From positions 1-9,843 of the forward strand of contig JACMNZ010000207.1 of assembly GCA_014378285.1 (NCBI GenBank): 9,843 nt of DNA, in the 5' to 3' direction. Shown here one piece after another: positions 1 to 5,863 of this stretch. Source of the DNA: Pseudopedobacter sp. (lineage in GTDB: Bacteria > Bacteroidota > Bacteroidia > Sphingobacteriales > Sphingobacteriaceae). The notes below the pieces were generated by a model. It ran no database searches, was not told the DNA's origin, and saw only the letters and a program-made list of their open reading frames with translations. The position numbers were made by a program, and so were the translations under genes. Positions within the stretch are counted from its first letter, which is position 1. Each line of letters opens with the position of its first letter.

Positions 1-104
1 AAACAACCTCAATTACAAGTGCTTTAAATAATACTTCAATCTCTTGTTCTGTGTGTTAAACAATAAAAAACTAAGTTCGATTGTTAATGTCACTAAATTT
101 TAAT

Positions 105-193
105 TTGGGCGTTTTACACGCTATACATTGTAGTTTTTTTGCTATCTGCACAACGGTAAGAGCAAAAAAAGCTGCCATTTCTATCGTTAACGC
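105..193 (+). repeat. Decayed copy of a Bacteroidota-type dispersed intergenic repeat
   Basis: The element begins TTGGGCG, contains a CGCTATA-like block, then a perfect 10-bp inverted repeat (TTTTTTTGCT at 134-143 and AGCAAAAAAA at 161-170, 17-nt loop), then GCTGCCATTTCTATCGTTAACGC. I recall intergenic repeats in many Bacteroidota genomes with this order: GGGCGT start, a CGCTATATC block, a TTTTTTGC/GCAAAAAA hairpin, then a TTTCCGCTTCAATCCCTAACGC-like end. The resemblance rests on memory, not a search. The first GC-rich hairpin usual in that element appears to be missing or eroded here. No coding capacity is visible. The hairpin has its T-run on the 5' side, so it is not an ordinary terminator. 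Confidence 0.5.
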
Positions 194-297
194 AATAATC
201 TAACCTAAAACAATGCTCAAAAAAACAAATACGCACATTTAATAATCCAACATGTTATAACGTATAAAATTTTTATATAAACATTAAAGAATTAAGA

Positions 298-341
298 TTT
301 ATTATAGAGATACCCTTCTTGATGCCTTAATGGTAAATAAA
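298..341 (+). repeat. Imperfect direct repeat, copy 1
   Basis: This copy starts TTTATT, contains the exact core AGAGATACCC at 306-315 and ends GGTAAATAAA. It aligns with the stretch at 391-436, about 93 bp downstream, with a few substitutions and a two-base length difference after the ATG in the middle. The shared order of blocks (TTTATT, AGAGATACCC, TCTT, ATG, TTAA, GG.AAA.AAA) is too long for chance. Function unknown; it could be a duplicated protein-binding region, a short dispersed repeat or a local duplication. Confidence 0.55.
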
Positions 342-390
342 GAGTTAGATTTAAACTCACAGAACATGGAGGAGTTAAGGTTCATTTAAA

Positions 391-436
391 TTTATTGAAG
401 AGATACCCATCTTAATGTTTCTTAACGGCAAACAAA
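391..436 (+). repeat. Imperfect direct repeat, copy 2
   Basis: Second copy of the repeat at 298-341, with the core AGAGATACCC at 399-408 and the end GGCAAACAAA. It lies just beyond the 3' end of the minus-strand gene that stops at 455. The 49 bp between the two copies are not repeated. Confidence 0.55.
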
Positions 437-454
437 AAAATATGATTCTTAAAG

Positions 455-937
455 TTAAACCTCAACTAAAACGGGGCTTAGTTTATTTATCAAACTAACA
501 TTTTCTATGTTAATATCTTTTAATAAAGTATCCTCTAAACTGTTTGCCCAAGTTCTAAGGTACAAAATAACATCGTTTTTAATATTATGCTTTAAATATC
601 GTTGCTCTAGAGGCAAATGCTTTAAAATATTTTGATCAGATAGTTTTTCTAAATAAGATAAATCATTCCTGGTAAACCCAAAATTTAGCATTTCATCAAT
701 AATATGATCTATTGGCAAACCACTTGTTGGGCAATAATCTATCAATTGTTCGTTCCAATCGCCATGTCTCCTCATGGCAGATTTATGGATTTCGGCTTTG
801 TCTTTATTGGTAATTACTTGAGCTAAATTACCACAATTACAGCTACCCATGTGCCCCCATTGGTATTGAGAGCCTTTTTCTAAATTAGCAGCTGTTTTTT
901 TAAGAGCTTGAATAATTGATAACGATGCTTTAGCCAT
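455..937 (-). CDS. Conserved hypothetical protein (160 aa, MGSCNCG motif)
   Basis: This is a soluble protein without a signal peptide or membrane segment. I recognise it only as a conserved Bacteroidota protein of unknown function. Relatives share the N-terminal block SLSIIQALKKTA, the motif QWGHMGSCNCGNLAQ (about residues 26-40, two cysteines as Cys-Asn-Cys), HKSAMRRHGDW, and YCPTSGLPIDHIIDEML in the middle. The conserved Cys, His and Asp residues could bind a metal, but that is inference. The C-terminal third is helical and variable. The ATG at 935-937 gives the expected family N-terminus, and no Shine-Dalgarno site is evident, as is normal for the phylum. The gene stands alone, about 250 bp downstream of the thioredoxin gene on the same strand. 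It is almost certainly a real gene with no assignable role. Confidence 0.85.
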   Translation of the reverse strand: MAKASLSIIQALKKTAANLEKGSQYQWGHMGSCNCGNLAQVITNKDKAEIHKSAMRRHGDWNEQLIDYCPTSGLPIDHIIDEMLNFGFTRNDLSYLEKLSDQNILKHLPLEQRYLKHNIKNDVILYLRTWANSLEDTLLKDINIENVSLINKLSPVLVEV

Positions 938-1188
938 AATGAAATAACAAGTAAGAATTTAAAAAGTTTAGTTGGACCTTAAAGTTTTTTTAAAAGTTAA
1001 GGCTATTTCATTTTACTTCGGAAATAGTGTGGTTAATAAAATCAATTTTATCCCTTACTTAAAACTTAAGTTCATGCTTACAATGCTATTTTTCATCAGC
1101 AAAAGCCAAATCATTTACTATAACAGAAATCCCGAATTAATTACCCATCAGTTTTATAGATTGTTTAAAAACTTGCTGAGTAACTAGG
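938..1188. other. Intergenic spacer with small inverted repeats
   Basis: The spacer lies between the thioredoxin-like gene and the conserved hypothetical gene. It contains CCTTAA (977-982) opposed to TTAAGG (997-1002), and a perfect 7-bp pair CTATTTC (1003-1009) and GAAATAG (1021-1027) with an 11-nt loop. Neither has the GC stem plus T-run of a clear intrinsic terminator. No convincing gene is seen on either strand. Confidence 0.4.
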
Positions 1189-1617
1189 TTAGTGGATGGC
1201 ATCTTTTACCTGTTTAACAAAATCTTCAGAAGAACAGTTTGGAAAACCTTTCCACTCTTTAATCACTTTCCCGTTTTCATCTGCCAAAACTGTTAAAGGA
1301 AAATCTCCTTCAGGATTGTACTTAACGGCTAAATCATTGTTTTTTTTTAATTGTTGTGCTAAAAGCTGATTTTTCTTTAACCGTGGAAAATCTGCTCTTA
1401 CTAAAACCAAATTATTAACAGCATAGTTTTCAAAAGCTTCTTTTTCAAAAATCTCTTTATGTGTTCGGATACAAGGGCTGCACCAATCAGAACCAGAAAA
1501 ATTTATTAAAATGTATTTATGGTTTTCTTTTGCTGTAGATTTTGCTTGGTTAATATCCAAAACCCAAGTGTTACCAGATAGGAAAAACGATAAAAAGAAT
1601 ATGCTTAATAATTTCAT
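1189..1617 (-). CDS. Periplasmic thioredoxin-fold protein (WCSPC active site)
   Basis: This is a 142-residue thioredoxin-like protein predicted to act outside the cytoplasm. Residues 1-15 or so (MKLLSIFFLSFFLSG) form a hydrophobic signal peptide. The fold is supported by YILINFSGSDWCSPC with the redox pair C46-S-P-C49, the strand NLVLVRADF (about 69-77), and the probable cis-proline at P107 in GDFPLTVLADENGKVI. It ends in a C-terminal helix typical of the family. It resembles the Thioredoxin_7/DsbE-like group, so thiol-disulfide reduction or oxidation of an envelope protein is likely; the partner is unknown. A third cysteine, C128, sits near the C-terminus (FPNCSSEDF). It lies 283 bp downstream of the TonB receptor gene in the same direction; whether they are co-transcribed is unclear. 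The ATG at 1615-1617 is required for the signal peptide. Confidence 0.88.
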   Translation of the reverse strand: MKLLSIFFLSFFLSGNTWVLDINQAKSTAKENHKYILINFSGSDWCSPCIRTHKEIFEKEAFENYAVNNLVLVRADFPRLKKNQLLAQQLKKNNDLAVKYNPEGDFPLTVLADENGKVIKEWKGFPNCSSEDFVKQVKDAIH

Positions 1618-1900
1618 GATATGTAAATTATTGTTTTAAGAATAGATGCGAAGATTGATACCTGAAAGTTGAGTGTTATCACAATTAAACAAACCCGATT
1701 AAAATATATTTTACGTTATGTTAATTTGCTTTTTATTAACGATTAAATATCGATTTTAATACAGATTATTTTCTGAAGCAAGGATTATCCGAAAACAAAG
1801 AAAAGATTAATTTAATTGATAATCCATTTTAAATAATTGGATTTTGCTATCGTTAAATGTAAAGTAAATTTGTTTTTTTTTAATTAGATTATCAGATATA
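1618..1900. other. Spacer between receptor and thioredoxin genes
   Basis: This AT-rich region contains GGATTATC (1782-1789) opposed to GATAATCC (1818-1825), and AATCCA (1821-1826) opposed to TGGATT (1838-1843). The two hairpins share bases and are therefore mutually exclusive. They lie in the 3' flank of the receptor gene, but no T-run follows on the minus strand, so a terminator role is weak. I see no convincing TAnnTTTG promoter for the thioredoxin gene and no gene. Confidence 0.35.
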
Positions 1901-4363
1901 TTAAAAAGGGACAATTGCTTTTACACAAATATTCCTCCCCATATTAAAGATTCCTAAATTGCCGGTTGGAGATGCCGTATAATACTCGAAAAATTTTAAT
2001 CTGTTAAGGTTGGATTGATAAGATTTATCAAAAAGATTATTCACAGAAAACTGTATTGTTAAAATCTTGTTTTTGGCGTAATTGATGTTTATCCCTGCGC
2101 TAAAATCTATCAAAGTATAGCTTGGTGTAAAGGTTTCTGTATTGTTTAATCCTAAATATCTGCCCTGTGCTCCATTTATATCTGCCTCCAACTTCATGTT
2201 CATAGATTTTATAACATCAGATTTTAAGATTAATTCTTGACTTATACTGGTAATAAGATGCAAAGGAGGGATTAATGGAAGATATGATCCTTGCAAACCA
2301 GAACCTTTAAAAACATCACTTTTATTAAAACCATACGTTAATGCCAAAGAATTGGTAAACTCAAATCCCCTCCAAGCTTCTGGGTGCAATCCAAAAGTGG
2401 CTTCCAAGCCATAAATTTGCGCCTTAGATTGTTGATATTGGTAAGTTTTATTTCCTTGCGCATCTACAATAGGGTTGTTATTAGCGTCTACCAATTGAGA
2501 AAGAAAAATATAATCTGAAATATTATTATTAAAAATGCTTAAAGTACTATTAAAGTCTTTGGCGTTAACATCAATACCAAAATCTTCTTGCAAAGAAAAC
2601 TCTGGGTTAAAATTTCGGTTTCCAAGATAAATAATATGTGCACCTGGATCCAGTCCGTTAGAAGAAAATTCAGGAATACTTGGTGCCCGATAGCCTCTTG
2701 CGATATTAGCCTTTAAACTTACAGAATTACTAAATGCAAATGTGCTTCCAAGGCTTAATGAAATACCATTAAAAACTTTATTAAATGATGGGAATTGTAA
2801 ATACGCTCCGGTGGTATTGCCACTTTCAGCTTCCATATTAAAACTGGTAACAGGATTTGGTTCTGTAAAGAAATCAGTGCTATTGAGGTTTCGTTGGTCA
2901 TATCTAATACCTGCGCCAACCGTCCATTTTTGATATTTCCATTTTGCAAAACCATAAATACCGGCATCAAAGAGGTTATAATTAGGAATAGGAAAATCCG
3001 TAGCGTCTTTGTTGATGTTATTCTGATACATTCCGTTAACTCCTAATGAAACATCGATGTTAAAGTAAGACGGTAAATTATAGTTTAAGCCATAATTAAC
3101 CGTATTTAACCTAACAAACAAGCCAGCTTGCTTAGGAAATGTTGGGTGAGTAAATTCTCTTCTGATATTTTGCTGAAAAGCAACTAAAGCATCTATTGCA
3201 CCACCATCACCAACCTGGTACCTGCTTTTTGCATAAACACGATAATGTTGGATGTGTTGATTAAGAGGGCTTTGCTGATAAGAATTTAGAACATCATCAG
3301 ATACAATTGGCCTATTTAAGATATCATCATTAATCCCTTCTTTTGTTTGATAAGTAAATCTCCGACTTATTGAATCTCTACTTCCATCTGGGATGCCTTG
3401 GTGATTATCATATAAAGTAGCATTTAAAGTTGTAGCCCCGGTGTAGCTGGTATATTTTATGCTTCCAGACGCGTTCGCTTCTCTAAATCCACTATTATAA
3501 ACCCTTCCATCAATATTATTTTGATAATTTTTTGCTATCCGGTAAGAACCTCTCAACGCATAGCTCCAATGCTCATTCCCATAAGTTAAACCCAGTCCGT
3601 TTCCTATCAAAGAATTATTTCCCTGATATTCTGAGATAAATTTCCCTTTCACTAAACTATTTGTATTATTGGGCAATGTCGGGATTAAACCAACCACACC
3701 TGCCAAAGCATCTGATCCATATATTAAACTCGATGGTCCTTTAACCACTTCCGCCTTATCAATATGATAAGGATCCACCTCAATTCCGTGTTCATCTCCC
3801 CATTGCTGTCCTTCTTGTCTAATTCCGTCATAAAGTGTGAGCACCCTGTTATATCCTAAACCACGTATAAATGGCTTAGAAATATTAGGACCTGTTTTTA
3901 CTGCATTTAAACCAGGAACATGTTTTACCAAAATGTCAATTATGTTGCTTTCTATGCTCTGTTCCATCTTTTTTGCCGAAATACTTACAATAGGAATTGG
4001 GTTTTCCCTTGCTAATGTAGCCCTAGAAACACCTGTAACCACCACTTCGTTTAAAGTGTTGTTAATAGGTTTCAAAAAAATTAGATAGATAAGTTTGCCT
4101 CTGGCGATGCTAAGTGTATCAGACTGGTAACCTATGCAAGAGACAATTAAGTAAGAGCCAACTTTATTTTCAGGAATTTTTAAACTAAACCGACCGTTTA
4201 AATTAGTGTTTATACCAAGATTACTTGATTGCACCCCTACGTTTCCAAATTCGATGGGCTGGTTGTTGCTTTTATCTCTTACTATTCCAGCAATGGAAAA
4301 ATCCTGTCCAAAGCCTTGGTAAACAAAAAGCAACATAAAAAGAATTAAAAAATATATTTTCAT
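1901..4363 (-). CDS. TonB-dependent outer-membrane receptor
   Basis: This is an 820-residue outer-membrane receptor that imports a ligand using TonB/ExbB/ExbD energy. Residues 1-20 are a signal peptide ending near FGQ. Residues 22-100 form a CarboxypepD_reg-like beta-sandwich (IAGIVRDKSNNQPIEFGNVGV, then LNGRFSLKIP). A TonB-box-like LNEVVVTG follows at 104-111. The plug spans about 118-230 with FIRGLGYNRVLTLYDGIR, EGQQWGDEHGIEVDP and VVKGPSSLIYGSDALAGVVG. The remainder is the 22-strand barrel, ending in Phe (AIVPF) as expected for BAM-dependent insertion. Length is normal. No SusD partner is adjacent, which argues against a glycan system. The single-gene arrangement and the DtxR-like palindrome at 4430-4447 fit iron, heme or another metal complex, but the substrate is not shown by the sequence. 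The plug region with DEHG resembles receptors proposed for metals; that is inference. Confidence 0.93.
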   Translation of the reverse strand: MKIYFLILFMLLFVYQGFGQDFSIAGIVRDKSNNQPIEFGNVGVQSSNLGINTNLNGRFSLKIPENKVGSYLIVSCIGYQSDTLSIARGKLIYLIFLKPINNTLNEVVVTGVSRATLARENPIPIVSISAKKMEQSIESNIIDILVKHVPGLNAVKTGPNISKPFIRGLGYNRVLTLYDGIRQEGQQWGDEHGIEVDPYHIDKAEVVKGPSSLIYGSDALAGVVGLIPTLPNNTNSLVKGKFISEYQGNNSLIGNGLGLTYGNEHWSYALRGSYRIAKNYQNNIDGRVYNSGFREANASGSIKYTSYTGATTLNATLYDNHQGIPDGSRDSISRRFTYQTKEGINDDILNRPIVSDDVLNSYQQSPLNQHIQHYRVYAKSRYQVGDGGAIDALVAFQQNIRREFTHPTFPKQAGLFVRLNTVNYGLNYNLPSYFNIDVSLGVNGMYQNNINKDATDFPIPNYNLFDAGIYGFAKWKYQKWTVGAGIRYDQRNLNSTDFFTEPNPVTSFNMEAESGNTTGAYLQFPSFNKVFNGISLSLGSTFAFSNSVSLKANIARGYRAPSIPEFSSNGLDPGAHIIYLGNRNFNPEFSLQEDFGIDVNAKDFNSTLSIFNNNISDYIFLSQLVDANNNPIVDAQGNKTYQYQQSKAQIYGLEATFGLHPEAWRGFEFTNSLALTYGFNKSDVFKGSGLQGSYLPLIPPLHLITSISQELILKSDVIKSMNMKLEADINGAQGRYLGLNNTETFTPSYTLIDFSAGININYAKNKILTIQFSVNNLFDKSYQSNLNRLKFFEYYTASPTGNLGIFNMGRNICVKAIVPF

Positions 4364-4393
4364 AAATTAACTTAGCTTGAATATTTTTTTATA

Positions 4394-4401
4394 CAAAGCT
4401 A
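4394..4401 (-). promoter_or_regulatory. Promoter -7 element of the TonB receptor gene
   Basis: On the minus strand this reads TAGCTTTG, a perfect match to the Bacteroidota -7 consensus TAnnTTTG. A weak -33 candidate, TTTA, lies at 4421-4424 with 19 bp spacing (consensus TTTG or TTG). This would place transcription start near 4387 and give a leader of about 25 nt before the ATG at 4361-4363. Confidence 0.55.
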
Positions 4402-4429
4402 ATTAATATTTTAATAAATATAAATATAT

Positions 4430-4447
4430 ATTTAGATTAATCTAAAT
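4430..4447. promoter_or_regulatory. Perfect 18-bp palindrome, candidate metal-regulator operator
   Basis: ATTTAGATTAATCTAAAT is an exact palindrome that sits immediately upstream of the proposed -33 box of the TonB receptor gene. Its layout TTTAGaTTAatCTAAA resembles inverted repeats bound by DtxR/IdeR/SirR/MntR-type metalloregulators (TTAGGTTA...TAACCTAA type). A palindrome of this sort is expected at a metal-uptake receptor. The position upstream of -33 would suit either activation or repression. It could also act on the divergent lipoprotein gene starting at 4668, but that is farther away. AT-richness makes part of the match cheap; the perfect symmetry does not. Confidence 0.45.
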
Positions 4448-4463
4448 TTTATATAAATTTTAT

Positions 4464-4598
4464 TTATGATATATTTTTTTTTAAAAATTCATCATAAAAC
4501 AGAAAGATGGTTCTTTGCGTTTTCTGGTCTATTCCAAATATTGCATGTAGGATTTCTTTTCCAGCTTTAAATAGCGGCAAGATATTTGTAACTAGGGG
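4464..4598 (-). pseudogene. Possible coding remnant, 44 codons, no start
   Basis: The minus-strand frame between stops at 4599-4601 and 4464-4466 reads as protein-like sequence, including LPLFKAGKEILHAIFGIDQ followed by KTQRTIFLFYDEFLKK. It has no ATG; a TTG at 4578-4580 is the only plausible start and would give 38 residues. Base composition from about 4501 to 4600 is visibly richer in G+C than the flanking 4381-4500, as expected for coding DNA. The amphipathic pattern could be a fragment of a regulator, since AraC-type regulators often precede TonB receptors in this phylum, but the family is not recognisable. Chance cannot be excluded. Confidence 0.25.
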
Positions 4599-4667
4599 TT
4601 AAATGTTGAATTTTTTAAAGAAACATAATTAATTTAATTACCAATGAAATTTAAATGTATTAAAACA

Positions 4668-4880
4668 ATGAAAAAATCAATTTTTTACAGTTTAATCTGT
4701 ATGCTGTTATATTCAATGATTATTATCTCATGCAATTCAAAACCAAATGAACCAGAAATTGCCGAAATGGAATTAACACAAGATTCTCTTAAACTAACAG
4801 ACAAAAAAGTAACTGAGGATATAAGGAAAATTCAAAAATCTATGAAAGAATTAGATAAAAAATTTGAGACCAATAACTAA
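4668..4880 (+). CDS. Small lipoprotein of unknown function
   Basis: The first in-frame ATG is at 4644, but the ATG at 4668 gives a textbook lipoprotein signal (MKKSIFYSLICMLLYSMIIISC) with lipobox IISC and the lipidated Cys at residue 22, so it is preferred. The mature part is about 48 residues, charged and probably helical (LTQDSLKLTDKKVTEDI, then a Lys/Glu-rich tail KSMKELDKKFETNN), suggesting a short coiled coil on the membrane surface. There is no recognisable domain. It ends 12 bp before the next gene in the same direction, so the two are probably co-transcribed and may act together in the envelope. A weak -7 candidate, GATATTTG, lies at 4581-4588 without a good -33 partner. Confidence 0.7.
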   Translation: MKKSIFYSLICMLLYSMIIISCNSKPNEPEIAEMELTQDSLKLTDKKVTEDIRKIQKSMKELDKKFETNN

Positions 4881-4892
4881 AAACCAAAAAAA

Positions 4893-5765
4893 ATGAGACT
4901 AGGATATTTTATGAGTGTGGCTATTATCCCTTTGATAATGGTTACTACATCAAATTTTGACCAAGGTAAAGGACAAGATAAAAACAAAGGTTCTAACGAT
5001 AAAAATCAATCTGAAAACTATCAGAAAGAGAATAAAGGAGAAAATAAAAAACAAGATAAAAACCAAAATAAAAATCAGGATAAAAATCAGGATAGAGGCA
5101 AATCCGACAAGGAGTTTAAAAAGTTTGATAAAGAAATAGGTAAGTCAAACAAAAAATGGGAAAAACAAGTTGGTAAAAAATATAAAGAACAAGAAAAGTG
5201 GATAGATGGAAAATGGGATAATGACCGTTTTGATTATAGAATGTCCAAATTAAAAGGGAACAAAAAAAATAAATGGGTAAATCAAAATTACTATCCAGGA
5301 ATTATTTGGTGGACAGGACAAAATTATTATGATGTAAAATATCCAAGGAATAGCAAAAAAGTTGCTATGTGTCATAAACCAAACGGTTCTGATTATCCAG
5401 TTATGATAAACGTATCTGAAAATGCCGTTAAAGCACATTTAAACCATGGTGATTATTTAGGAGAGTGTAGAGATTACGATAGAAGCAGGTATAGTAATAC
5501 ATTTTGGGAAACCAGAACCAACTATTACAACCAATATGTACAAACTACAGAAACGCTTTCACTTGGTGAACAACTTTTGGCTTTAGCCATTAATAAACTA
5601 ACAAATTCTCAACAACAATTAACTTCACAAAGAACAACCTTAAGCTCGCGACAAATTAGTGATAGGGAATTAGCAATCATAAATTTACAGAATGATACTT
5701 ATGATTTGAGGAATTCTTTGGATAGGGGAAATAATAGAGTAATTAATGTGAATTTTGGATTTTAG
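4893..5765 (+). CDS. Secreted Lys/Asn-rich protein with CHKP...HxxHGDxxGxC module
   Basis: This 290-residue protein is predicted to be exported. Residues 1-20 are a short hydrophobic signal. Residues 22-105 are low-complexity, rich in Lys, Asn, Gln and Asp, including three DKNQ/NKNQ units at 55-66 and many Trp-Lys and Lys-Glu pairs. Residues 156-192 form a compact module: KVAMCHKPNGSDYP, then VSENAVKAHLNHGDYLGEC. Its C160, H161, H182, H185 and C192 are the invariant residues I know from many bacterial secreted proteins with the pattern CHxP...I.V...A...AHL.HGD..G.C; that family has no assigned biochemical role to my knowledge. The Cys/His set suggests a metal site or a disulfide-closed fold (inference). 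Residues 222-275 look like a coiled coil (LGEQLLALAINKLTNSQQQL...). The gene follows the lipoprotein by 12 bp and ends at the terminator at 5791-5820. Confidence 0.75.
   Translation: MRLGYFMSVAIIPLIMVTTSNFDQGKGQDKNKGSNDKNQSENYQKENKGENKKQDKNQNKNQDKNQDRGKSDKEFKKFDKEIGKSNKKWEKQVGKKYKEQEKWIDGKWDNDRFDYRMSKLKGNKKNKWVNQNYYPGIIWWTGQNYYDVKYPRNSKKVAMCHKPNGSDYPVMINVSENAVKAHLNHGDYLGECRDYDRSRYSNTFWETRTNYYNQYVQTTETLSLGEQLLALAINKLTNSQQQLTSQRTTLSSRQISDRELAIINLQNDTYDLRNSLDRGNNRVINVNFGF
5055..5093 (+). repeat. 12-bp tandem repeat inside the secreted protein gene
   Basis: Three 12-bp units (GATAAAAACCAA, AATAAAAATCAG, GATAAAAATCAG) followed by a partial GAT encode DKNQ, NKNQ, DKNQ, D. The repeat keeps the reading frame, so copy-number change would lengthen or shorten the low-complexity linker without a frameshift. 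Confidence 0.7.
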
Positions 5766-5790
5766 TAAAGTTTAAAATTAATTTACAGTA

Positions 5791-5820
5791 AAAAAGCCAT
5801 CCTGTTTAGGATGGCTTTTT
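5791..5820. terminator. Bidirectional intrinsic terminator
   Basis: A perfect 12-bp stem (AAAAAGCCATCC and GGATGGCTTTTT) closes a 6-nt loop (TGTTTA). The GC-rich core AGCCATCC is flanked by A-runs on the left and T-runs on the right, so it works in both directions. It lies 25 bp after the stop of the secreted protein gene and 24 bp beyond the stop of the convergent nitroreductase gene, serving both. Confidence 0.92.
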
Positions 5821-5839
5821 GTTTTGACACTAAAATTTG

Positions 5840-5863
5840 TTTGTTTATACATGTATAAACAAA
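5840..5863. promoter_or_regulatory. Perfect 24-bp palindrome over the nitroreductase stop codon
   Basis: The left arm TTTGTTTATACA (5840-5851) is exactly reverse-complemented by the right arm, with no mismatch and no spacer. It covers the last codons (Leu-Phe-Ile-His-Val) and the stop (5845-5847) of the minus-strand nitroreductase gene. As RNA it would form an AU-rich hairpin without a following U-run, so it is not needed as a terminator beside the strong one at 5791-5820. It could be a protein-binding site or an mRNA-stabilising hairpin; function unknown. Confidence 0.5.

Larger units (their letters stand above)
1..454. other. Intergenic region without a confident gene
   Basis: No convincing complete gene is present. 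The AT-rich stretch carries the hairpin repeat at 105-193 and two imperfect direct repeats at 298-341 and 391-436, described separately. On the minus strand, positions 1-57 are open and read protein-like (HTEQEIEVLFKALVIEVV), but a stop lies immediately upstream and there is no ATG, so this is at best a remnant or chance. On the plus strand, frame 1 ends at 27 (KQPQLQVL then stop) and could be the tail of a gene entering from the left. The sequence alone does not decide between these. Confidence 0.5.

Noticed and set aside
134..170. TTTTTTTGCT...AGCAAAAAAA hairpin as an intrinsic terminator
   Set aside because: The T-run is on the 5' side of the stem and the A-run on the 3' side on both strands, and the stem is AT-rich, so it does not fit a terminator.
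972..1187. Plus-strand open frame of 71 codons starting with TTG
   Set aside because: It has no ATG at the start, is low-complexity and hydrophobic/basic as AT-rich DNA gives by chance, and has no recognisable motif or neighbour context.
2755..2970. Open frames in the other frames across the TonB receptor gene (also 2742-2933 and 3837-4088)
   Set aside because: They lie wholly inside the well-supported receptor gene and show no protein-family features.
4644..4667. Upstream start for the lipoprotein (MKFKCIKT extension)
   Set aside because: The extension would put charged residues before a complete lipoprotein signal that begins at the ATG at 4668.
5055..5093. 12-bp repeats as a CRISPR-like or regulatory array
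   Set aside because: The units are contiguous without spacers, in frame, and encode a DKNQ repeat in a secreted protein.
4957..5139. Lys/Ile-rich open frame inside the secreted protein gene
   Set aside because: It is an out-of-frame reading of the A-rich low-complexity region.
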